Shown here: piece after piece, positions 56,378 through 64,000 of the stretch | Numbering within the stretch: position 1 is the stretch's first letter | Layout: each line of letters opens with the position of its first letter | NCBI RefSeq assembly: GCF_963576545.1 | Contig: NC_083648.1 | Location: 26,305,373-26,369,372 of the forward strand | DNA from: Limanda limanda | Lineage: Eukaryota > Chordata > Actinopteri > Pleuronectiformes > Pleuronectidae | Direction: 5' to 3' | Length of the DNA stretch: 64,000 bases | Translations under genes and position numbers: made by a program | The notes under the pieces: model-generated | Database searches by the model: none | Told to the model about the DNA's origin: nothing | Seen by the model: the letters and a program-made list of their open reading frames with translations, nothing else

Positions 56378-57908
56378 CTAAGTCGCCTTCTTCTTCCGCC
56401 TCACCTGCTGACTGGGTGATGGGCCCGGTTGAGCAGCCTGGGTCGACGGGGAATAGAAGGGCTTCCTCGGCCAAGCGGGCTTGGTGTCCGGGGGGCCGTT
56501 GGCGCTCGCACCCGGTTGAGCCCTGGGGCGCTTCGGGATGCGGAAGGCAGGGGGAGCGCTCCTAGAGGCCACCTGAGCAAAAGTCTGCCGGGGGGCCGGG
56601 TGCGCGGCGGCAGGTGCTTTCCTCGGAAGGCACAGCTGCAGAGCCTCATCCTCCTTTTTCTTCGCCTCGCAGCGCTTTTGCATTGAGGCGAGAGCGGAGC
56701 CGAAGACACCCCCGGGGACAATAGGCATGTCCAGGATGTCCTCCTTCTCTCTATCGGACAGATTGGTCAGATTGAGCCATCTCGTCCTCTCCTGTAACAC
56801 CAACATCGACATGCACTTCCCCGCCGCCTGTACAGCGCATCGCTGTACACGCAGGCAGATATCCGCAATTGTGGTGATCTCATCCCACGCGGAACATTCA
56901 GGCACATCGGCTATGTCGTCAAAAAGCTCCGCTTGGTAAGCTGACAACATGGAGGTGACGTTGAGAGCCCTCACTGTCAAAGCCGCTGCTTTATAAGCTC
57001 GCTCAGTCATGGCAGACTGGAGGCGATCGGCTTTAGTGGGGAGTGTGGGGGCCCTGGATGAGGCAGCTGACAGCCTCGGATGGAGGTGAGCTGCCACCAG
57101 GGGCTCCATGGGAGGCATGCGGGCCATGGCATGTTTCTCCATCCCTTCAACATCCAGGGAAGACGCACCTTGAATGGTGGCTTTGCTGGAGTAAGGGTTT
57201 TGCTTCCATGAGGCGGTAACTTCCTCCAGGAGTTCCGGGAACACCGGGAGAAGTTGTCTCGCAGCCCTCTTCGCCTGGGGTAATTTCTTCCCCTTGTAGC
57301 GGGACCTTGGGGCCTCCGCCACGACCGCGGGCCATGGAATATTCAGTCTCTCTGCGGCGCGTCTACACACATCGTGCATGTCGCCGCTAGGCTGGGGCGT
57401 AATTACCCCGGCCGAGCCCTTTGCAGGGCTTGGAGAGCTGAGAGCCTGTGCCGGTGGAACGAAGCAGGATTAAAAATCCTCGTCGTCACCATCCGACACC
57501 AGACAATCCTTGCAGTCGGACTCATCCTCCTCCTCATAGTCCAACATGAGAGGTGGCTCCGTTAGCGGGTCCAGCAAATCCAGCGTGGAGCCCCAGCGCC
57601 GAATCTCTGGTTCGGGAGTGTCCTCCTCGGCCACACCGGGTTGGGGTTCCTCGGTGGCGGCCATTGAAAGGATCGGATCCCCCTCAGCGAGGCTAGCTTG
57701 GCGTGCTAGCCGTCGACGTAGGCTCTACGCTGTGAAGTGGGAGCAGTCGGCGCACAAGCCTGCTGATGGCGGCGCGGGCATGTTCCAGCCCGAGACACGC
57801 GGAGCAGACCTGGTGAGTGTCCGTGCTCGACATTTTATTTCCACAGGTGCACAGGCGATTGGCATCGCCTAGGTGCGGGGTGGAATGAAGCTTTGCAGCT
57901 TGCTCCAT
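56378..57908 (-). pseudogene. DIRS Gag-like protein (frameshift and stop)
   Basis: The frame from 57908 (MEQAAKLHSTPHLGDANRLC) has a Cys-rich start (CTCGNKMSSTDTHQVCSACL) usual for fish DIRS Gag. A frame change near 57680 leads to the frame starting at 57664, which has an acidic stretch (DYEEEDESDCKD). A TAA at 57470-57472 interrupts, but the same frame stays open through FVPPAQALSSPSP into the long 57379-56378 part. That part contains an Ala/Leu-rich helical region (MTERAYKAAALTVRALNVTS) and a basic Pro-rich end (QQVRRKKKAT). Its role would be the particle and nucleic-acid-binding protein. Confidence 0.82.
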
Positions 57909-58159
57909 TTAGCTTGGTGTGCTAAAGGGTAGCGAATTATCTGGAGTGATAATCCCTGTTAGCTAGCTAGCTTCGGTAGCAGGCAGCGCGGTGACCGCAG
58001 GCTCCCGGTGCCGTTTAGCTATTTAAATTTGAAAACTACCTATGGTGAAGGCAGTCGGGTCGACGTTGCTACTACTAGCGTCCGGCGTAGGAGGTGTTAG
58101 CTCCGGTCTATGGACAGCAGCTAGTTAGCATCGACGTCGAGTAGAAAAATGCTTGTTCG

Positions 58160-58322
58160 TGAAGCGAGAAGAGGTGTTTGAATGACGTGTGACGCCGCGT
58201 CCACCGTATTTAAGGTGCAGCACCTTGACGCGGACGTCACGACTGCCAGCCTATCAGGGCTGGCGATTTGTTATAGTGCTTCTGTGAATACGCGCGAGGG
58301 GCGTATCCCATAGTGAGACATC
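58160..58322. repeat. right inverted terminal repeat of the DIRS element
   Basis: TGAAGCGAGAAGAGGTGTTT to GTGAGACATC, the inverted counterpart of 52628-52797. The outer 24 bases to 58346 (GAATGCTAAGAAAGAGAAC) are unique to this end. Confidence 0.93.
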
Positions 58323-58410
58323 GAAACGAATGCTAAGAAAGAGAACCTTCCTTTATGATACAGCTTATAGTTTAGAGCTGGTACAGGCTTACCATAGTAA
58401 TTGCGGATCC

Positions 58411-59103
58411 AGTATTGTGCTGTTTGTTCTTGTTGGGTTGACTTGAGCACCGTTCATCTTATCGCTTTCACACTTGAAAATGTGATTTTTTTATAATATT
58501 GTCGATCACAACACAGCATGTTTACAACATCAGCAACAACAACTGAATTGGATGTGCTGCGTAAAGATTCGAGCTTCACTGAACTTTCACTTAACAAGTG
58601 AACAGGTCATCGAGCAGCAGTGGTTGCGCGTCCTCAAGGTTTAGCAGGTCTTTACTTGCTATGGCTCAATTACAGCAGGTATCCTTTTCAGAAAGAAAAC
58701 TTGTACCAGTATTTACGCAGGCCAAGCAAACTGCCCAAACAGTCATGTTTAGAAAGGGTCCTGCAGTTGTTACAATTCTAATACAGCTGTTTCTATTTTT
58801 ACAATTTTATTACAATGTCTAATTTCCACTGGGCTCACTTACCGGGTAAATATTTACTGATCAGGTGTTTGATGACATATGTACTGTATATATGTTGACA
58901 TTTGTGCACATCCTGACTTAAAGTTTATGTTATTATGAGCCATTTTGAAACAAATGTGGTTAGGACCTAAAGAGTTAAAAAAGAAAAAATAATTCTTACT
59001 GAAATGCATTGCCAGGGAAAACATAAATCTGCATATACACCATGGCCAGGAAAGACAAGTGTTCTCTATGGATCAGAAGCTATCTGTGACTTCAAGGCAC
59101 AGA
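58411..59103. other. intergenic, nothing recognised
   Basis: AT-rich sequence; no supported feature. Confidence 0.5.
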
Positions 59104-59362
59104 AGTAGAAAGGCGGTAGAGCCGTTGTCCTCCAACCTGAAGGTCGCCAGTTCGATCCCCAGTCTTCCCCATCTGCATGCCGAAGTGTCTTTGGGGAAGA
59201 TGCTGAACCCCGAATTGCCCCTCATAGAACTACAAGGTGCTGCTAATAGAAGCATTGTGTGAATGTATGTGTGAAAGGGTGAATGTAAAACTGTACTTTA
59301 AAGAGCTTTGAGTGGTCATCAAGATTAGAAAAGCGCTATATAAATACAAAACCATTTACCAT
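59104..59362 (+). repeat. tRNA-derived SINE, near full length
   Basis: The head has GGCGGTAGAGCCGTTGTCCT and AGTTCGATCCC (box B). The body has TCTGCATGCCGAAGTGTCTT, and the tail CTTTGAGTGGTCATCAAGAT then GCGCTATATAAATACAAAAC and CATTTACC. With 17632-17893 it is the best-preserved copy of the family here. Confidence 0.85.
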
Positions 59363-59544
59363 TTAAAATTCTGGCCAACAAAGATCTTAAAAATAAAATA
59401 ATTGTCTTTCTAATCCATGAGTTATTAATTCATGTAAATAAAATATTCCTTTGCTTTTAAACCTAAAATAGCCATAATATTCTGGTTTCACTTGACTTTA
59501 AGTACACTTCTATTTGCTGTAAGACTGTCAACAGCGTATATCAG

Positions 59545-60350
59545 TTATTTTATGAAGACAAAATTATAATAAAAAAAACAAAACATGCACAGATTTCTTC
59601 CCAAGATCCCCGGAGTGTTTTTAATGTCCCTGGTTACTGCCGAGTATGTTGCTTGGACATGAGCGCCGTTGCACAGCTGGGCATGCAGCGGTGCTATAAC
59701 AGAAAGTGTAGGGGTCTTTTCTTCTGTAATTACGAGTGTTGTAACTTTGAGCGGCTTCAGGGCTCTAACCACATCTTCAACACAGGCCAACTCCGCTTCA
59801 GTTAGGGTCCACGACTCCTCTGCATTCTTCCGCACCTCAGTGGAGAGTAATGCTTTGCAAAATGTGGGCTGCTGCTCTGAGAATCGCTCCAACATATCAC
59901 AGGCGCTGTTCCGTCTCGAAGCTACATCTGTAATGAGCTTGTGCTCGGGGAGATTAAGTAACTTCTGCTTTTCATTCAGGGCATGGCTTGCAATTGTGGT
60001 TTCCAAAAAAAAAGCCACGATGCTGCGAATTCTTCCCAGTAGACAGGAAACAGTGGGCATCTGGAGTGCACATTGAGCAGCCAAATTCAACAAAGAGTTT
60101 CACGTGCCCTAACTTTACCAGTTTTTCACTGTTTCCTACCATGTTTGTTTTGAAATGAGACGCGTGGCGTTTTTGGCTATGCTGCCTCCTATTGGCTTTA
60201 TTGTGCACTGCACAATAAGTGATTTTTCGTTTTCAAGACTGCCGTCACAGCATTTGATGCCGTTTTGATACCGTATAACCTGCATCAATGCGTGCATCAG
60301 CAAGGAGGACGTCATGATAAATTGCCATATCGATTTTTTAGCACAGTCCT
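59545..60350 (-). pseudogene. hAT transposase middle part (ZBED-like), truncated
   Basis: The minus-strand frame 60093-59545 reads LNLAAQCALQMPTVSCLLGR, EKQKLLNLPEHKLITDVASR and ALKPLKVTTLVITEEKTPTL, which match the central part of ZBED1/ZBED4-like hAT transposases (insertion and RNase-H-fold region). The DNA-binding BED finger is missing and the C-terminal dimerisation region is cut off. Shifted-frame sequence upstream continues to about 60210, and CGATTTTTTAGCACAGTCCT near 60330-60350 may be the 5' terminus. Confidence 0.75.
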
Positions 60351-60655
60351 AGTAGACACCACCGAGTTCACCAAGAGTTCCATCTGCTCATAGAGAAACT
60401 GCAAATTATGTTGTTTTATTCACAACACAATGTCATCACTTATATACAGTTGAATTTTAAATGGATTTACATTATTCACTAGGAGGTATATTCAAATGAT
60501 TTTTATTATTTATATTATTATTTCCATATTGCTACATGTGTCTGTTGATACGTTTGTATTGCCTCAAAATCCAATATGTGTTTTGTGTTGATATTCCTAT
60601 AAACAAACTGAATACCTGGTAAGGAATCAAATGTGTAGTGTAAACTGGTGGAGAG
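60351..60655. other. intergenic, nothing recognised
   Basis: AT-rich sequence; no supported feature. Confidence 0.5.
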
Positions 60656-60920
60656 ATTCAATTCAAAAAAAAAAAATTGTATAGCGCCAAATCAGAATAT
60701 ACCTTATGTCAAGATACTTTACTAAGTAAAGTAAAGACCTTAGAAATTATACATAAACCCAAACGTTCCCACAATGAGCAGTACTTTGGCGACTGTGGAT
60801 ACAACAAATTCGCTCATTAACTGGAAGAAACCTGTAGCAGAACCACCCTCAATGTGGCATCTGCCCCAACTGGTTGGGTGAGCAGGGGAGAAAATAGGCA
60901 AGAGAAGGACATCTCCTCCT
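60656..60920 (-). repeat. LINE 3' UTR-like repeat (antisense)
   Basis: AATTCAA then an A-run and TTGTATAGCGCCAAATCA, followed by CACAATGAGCAGTACTTTGG and GGAAGAAACCTGTAGCAGAA. I recognise this as a very common teleost repeat, usually the antisense 3' UTR of a LINE. The family is not named because I cannot compare it. Confidence 0.55.
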
Positions 60921-61008
60921 CTCTTTTGTCTTTGTCTTAGCAAAGTTTCAGTACATAGCACCTGGATAGACCTGACAATAATTAGTCAGACTTTCTATCT
61001 ATTATACT

Positions 61009-62097
61009 AGTGCTGTCAAACGATAAAAATATTTAATCGCGATTCATCGCATTTATGTCATAGTTAACTCGTGATTAATCGCAAATTTTGATCTATTCTA
61101 AATGTCCCTTCATTTTTTTCCATAATTTTTTTTTAGTTTTAATGCTCTTATCAACATGGAAAAGTGGATTGGCCTGCTTAATGCAAACGTTTTATTTTAT
61201 TGAAAAACAACATTGCCAAACAGGGCGGTACAAAATAAAATTATAAAGTGCACATTTCAGGTAAACAAGGACTCGGCCTATAGTGCAGTTAAACCATGGC
61301 TTAATATTTTATTTTTTTCAAGTTTGCTGTGAACATAGCACTCAGGCCTCTTATTTCAGAAACAATGAACCGTAACAGTTAGGTTACCAATAAAAGGTAA
61401 GCTTACTACTGCTTTGCTTTCAGCCAGCTACTCAAACAGGCAAGCAACAAAATAATAAGAAACAAACTAAACACACAGGCAAGTTTTGGCCTACTTTGAA
61501 ATATATTTAACACAGAACTTTGTAGGGCTATTTGAGTCCTCCCCATATTTGTGGAAAATGTATGAAATAAGAAGTACCCTATTTTGACATAAATAAAAAC
61601 ATATAGCTGCAGCCTAATAGTGTAACGGACTGGGTTTATGTTTATGTTTGGTTTTTACATATGTTCAGTAAAACACTGTGTTGAAGGAGCGTTCTGATAT
61701 CCTGAGGGTCAGTGAAGGGGTCGGGGTGGGACATGTGACTGTTGGGACCAATAGGATGGGGTTGTTTGGGGATCGGGGGTCAATGAGGAAGTGAAGGGTT
61801 GTTGATCTGTGCGAGTGACGGGGTAGGAGCGAGAAGTGCACATGTTCGTGTAGAGGATAATAAAAGTTACTAAACCACGAAAAAATTCCGTGTCCTGTGT
61901 AAGCGGGGACGCTACAATAGCTTAAAAATATATATTTTAGTTGGCGAAATATTAAAACGAAAAGCGAGAGCAGTTCAGACTGGATCCGAACACAGATACT
62001 GAAGCTGCAGCTCTGCGTTATCTCGCGTTAAAAAAATTGACGGCGTTAAAATGGGTTTGCGTTAACGCCGTTAATAACGCGTTTAACTGACAGCACT
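61009..62097. mobile_element. non-autonomous TIR element (AGTGCTGTCAAACGAT family), hosts a solo LTR
   Basis: Starts AGTGCTGTCAAACGATAAAA and ends GCGTTTAACTGACAGCACT, like the copy at 18679-19308. The interior is AT-rich without transposase. A 296-bp solo LTR is inserted at 61621. Target duplication is not clear. Confidence 0.78.
61621..61916 (+). mobile_element. solo LTR (296 bp)
   Basis: Begins TGTAACGGACTGGGTTTATG and ends AAGCGGGGACGCTACA. The inverted ends TGTAAC/GCTACA fit an LTR, flanked by ATAG on both sides (61617-61620, 61917-61920). AATAAAAG at about 61858 may be the polyadenylation signal. No internal retroviral or Gypsy sequence is attached, so the source family is not known. 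Confidence 0.8.
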
Positions 62098-62245
62098 ATT
62101 AGGAACCATTTCCTAGCACAGCCTTATTCATTATTCGTGTGCAAGTTGCTCACAGCCACACATACAAACACACTCACAAGACCACGACGTTGCAATTAAA
62201 ACTTCATTAACTTCACACACACTGTATCAGCAATCAAACACACCT

Positions 62246-62710
62246 ATGGACAAGTTTCTGATTCGTAAAAGTCAGGCAACCGAACCAGCCAGTTGCGAAG
62301 AAGCCAAAGCTTCGCAAATAAGACCAGAGCAATTTGCAGTTTGGTTTCACTGTCACTGGCACGACTGAGCAACGTCCTTAGTGTATTTTGTCTGCCGGGG
62401 TGCTGGCAAATGACAGCATGAAGCCATGCAAATTAATAAGGCACCTCGACACCAAACACCCTGACTTGAAAGAGAAGCCTGTGGACTTCGTTAAACGTAA
62501 ACGTGATGGCCTCCAGCAACAACAAGCCACCATCTCCAAGCATAGCACTGTCTCCAAGCAGTGTCTGGAATCATCGTATGTAGTTGCTCATACAGTTGCT
62601 AAGCTTGGCAAACCCCATGCAATTGCTGAAACACTAATTTTGCCGGCCGCGCAAAGCATTTGTAGAATAATGATAGGAGAGAGTGTAGCTGCTAAACTCC
62701 CCCTGACCAG
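62246..62710 (+). pseudogene. hAT transposase N-terminus (ZBED5/SCAND3-like), broken
   Basis: The ATG at 62246 opens MDKFLIRKSQATEPASCEEA. A frameshifted stretch with a stop near 62370 follows. From about 62400 a frame to 62741 reads ANDSMKPCKLIRHLDTKHPD (His-x-x-x-His of a BED-like finger), VDFVKRKRDGLQQQQATISK and KPHAIAETLILPAAQSICR. This is the N-terminal part of a ZBED5/SCAND3-like transposase. Homology ends near SVAAKL at 62700, where unrelated sequence begins. Confidence 0.75.
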
Positions 62711-63776
62711 CTTTGGGGGGGCCCAGCTCCCCTGCTCTTAAAGAAAGCTCCTGCTGATTAGTCACTGTGCATTCTTCACTAGCATTAGAGGGCTCAATCT
62801 TGGTGCTGGTAGGTGTGAATGATGACTTGTGTTGCTGTGATGCCATATTGGATGCATGATATACACCTTTCCAGGATTTAATTTGAGATATTAGTACCCC
62901 TAAGATTATATTTCAGTGGTTTAAAGTCGAAAAAAAAAAGGTATTTCAATGTCCTGTCTTCGGCCTCTCTCTGGAGCTGCAGACAGAACAGTCTGTTTTC
63001 ACCTGCCTCGTGAGCCCCTCCTCTGATTGGCTGATTGAACATTGAGTGACACGCGACCAGGCTTATCACCGGTCTCATTCTGGCGCATTTGAAGATCTAT
63101 CTAGTAAACACAGCTGAAAGACACATTGATATGTTTGCAGCTATAGAAAAACAGCCACATATTTACAGTCGGTTACAACAGGAAGTTTCTGAATGGTACG
63201 TTACACCGTCCTCATGTTTGTTCAAGTTTAAGCAGAACATGATGGACAGTACGCCCAGAGTTACAGTACGCAGTTTCACAATGGAGTTTCAGTACCAAGC
63301 ACACCGACACGGCGCGCAGATGAAAGAAAGTGTAACCATTGGTCTCGAACAGTAACGTTCTTAGGAGGAATGTGCAAAGACACATTCTCTTCCTTGCATC
63401 CCTCCACGCTTCAGTGTTTCTTCAGTGTTGTTTGTTGTGGTTAGACTGTGGTAGCTAACAAGCTGCTAGCTCAGCAACATGTCTGCTTGGTGTTGCATTC
63501 GGTGTAGAGGGGGGGCGGTGGGGAGCGGGGCTGGTGTGTTCGGAGGCTGCACTGGTACCAGCTGGCTGGGGAGGGACGAGTGCGATCCTGTAGGACTCAT
63601 ACAGAGGAGGAAATACGAAAAAAGATGTTTCGATAACATATTGCTTAGAGTTGACTGAGTGAAAAAGTCCGCGGAGTGACTGTTTTCATACTTTCAGGGA
63701 ATCTGCTGACCCCCTTCAAGTAATGACGGATAGTAAAAGCCCAGAAAATGCATTTTACATAATATGGGCCCTTTAA
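62711..63776 (-). repeat. repeat with a TTAA-type end
   Basis: Its right end CATAATATGGGCCCTTTAA resembles 46937-46958. The middle includes CTGATTGGCTGATTGAACAT and a frame at 63089-63355 that I cannot assign. The left border is unclear because it merges with the hAT fragment. Confidence 0.35.
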
Positions 63777-63781
63777 TTTAG

Positions 63782-63870
63782 GTAAGATAAGATAAGGTTA
63801 TGATCAGATAAGATAAGATACAACTTTATTGATCCCACACCGGGGATATTCACCTGTCAGAATGAGGTAG
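63782..63870 (-). repeat. LINE 3'-tail fragment (antisense)
   Basis: AAGATAAGATACAACTTTAT then TGATCCCACACCGGGGAT. It is of the same type as 16355-16450, with a GATAA-repeat start. Confidence 0.5.
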
Positions 63871-64000
63871 AAAAGAGATGTTAAAAATAAAACATGAAAA
63901 AAAATACAGAATATATATATATATAATGTTCTATCCTCTTCCTAATGAAAATAGAGAAAATGTTGGATATTTTTCCAAACTTTTTCCTATATTTAGTTAA
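63871..64000. other. intergenic, nothing recognised
   Basis: AT-rich end of the window with a short (AT)n tract. Confidence 0.5.

Larger units (their letters stand above)
52583..58346 (-). mobile_element. DIRS-like tyrosine-recombinase retroelement, full length
   Basis: The 5764-bp element has inverted terminal repeats (52628-52797 and 58160-58322) plus unique outer ends, and an internal complementary region at 52826-52920 that joins the complements of both ends. Coding on the minus strand runs Gag, then reverse transcriptase/RNase H, then tyrosine recombinase. There is no integrase, no direct LTR and no target duplication. These are the defining features of DIRS elements, which replicate via a circular intermediate and integrate by tyrosine recombinase. 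Several coding lesions are present. Confidence 0.95.
52382..58410 (+). mobile_element. L2-type LINE 3' fragment split by a DIRS element
   Basis: The left part (52382-52582) encodes a diverged ORF2 C-terminus, including SVSIWEADTLCTFKSRLKT at about 52524-52580. The right part (58347-58410) continues CTTCCTTTATGATACAGCTT, matching CTTCCTTTTTGATAAAGCTT at 9345-9365. Removing 52583-58346 restores a continuous LINE 3' end, so the host site of the DIRS insertion is clearly visible. Confidence 0.85.

Noticed and set aside
56401..57343. Frames of 60-110 codons opposite or offset to DIRS Gag
   Set aside because: Shadows of the GC-rich Gag coding sequence.
63089..63355. 88-codon frame as a possible host exon
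   Set aside because: It lies in a repeat-like block and shows no recognisable domain; start and stop give no splice context.

Overview
This window looks like non-coding DNA from a ray-finned (teleost, probably percomorph) fish chromosome. It is AT-rich and has no operons or prokaryotic gene structure. I could not identify a single convincing host protein-coding gene. Nearly every protein-like reading frame belongs to a transposable element (TE) or its remains. The TE mixture (L2-type LINEs with a GATT-repeat 3' tail, tRNA-derived SINEs, several Tc1-like families, many hAT elements, Ty3/Gypsy elements and a DIRS tyrosine-recombinase retroelement) is typical of teleosts. The species cannot be named from this.

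Layout. 0-5 kb: SINE, TGTCA-type LTRs and a GC-rich retroelement remnant with a cluster of TGACGTC motifs. 5-13.3 kb: a roughly 1.46-kb segment (5150-6607) is present again at 10391-13336. The second copy has gained a complete 1515-bp Tc1-like element. Between the copies lie a hAT MITE, a broken hAT element with a BED-type transposase start, and an L2 3' end nested in that hAT. 13-24 kb: mostly unassigned DNA with LTR and LINE scraps, a 316-bp exact tandem duplication, SINEs, a degraded L2 and a PIF/Harbinger-like MADF fragment. 24.96-29.95 kb: a structurally complete Ty3/Gypsy element with 187-bp LTRs, a TTATT target duplication and a disrupted gag-pol. 31.8-41.2 kb: an L2 copy with an internal deletion, hAT pieces, a DD37E Tc1-like element inserted into an older relative of itself, a Gag-like retroelement fragment and a hAT MITE. 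42.7-48.6 kb: SINE, LINE tail, a hAT element with a Tc1 element nested inside it (open 346-aa transposase with a substituted catalytic residue), further hAT fragments and an internally deleted chromodomain Gypsy element. 52.58-58.35 kb: a full-length 5764-bp DIRS-like element inserted in an L2 3' end. 59-64 kb: SINE, hAT transposase pieces, a TIR element holding a solo LTR, and other repeats.

How the parts relate. The elements are independent genomic parasites and not a cooperating system. What the window records is insertion history: Tc1 in hAT, Tc1 in Tc1, L2 in hAT, solo LTR in a TIR element, DIRS in L2, and Tc1 in only one copy of a segmental duplication. The most informative structures are the DIRS termini and internal complementary region, the duplication pair, and the open but probably catalytically dead Tc1 transposase. 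I saw no sign of a previously undescribed system. Family names come from recognising motifs by eye, with no database search.
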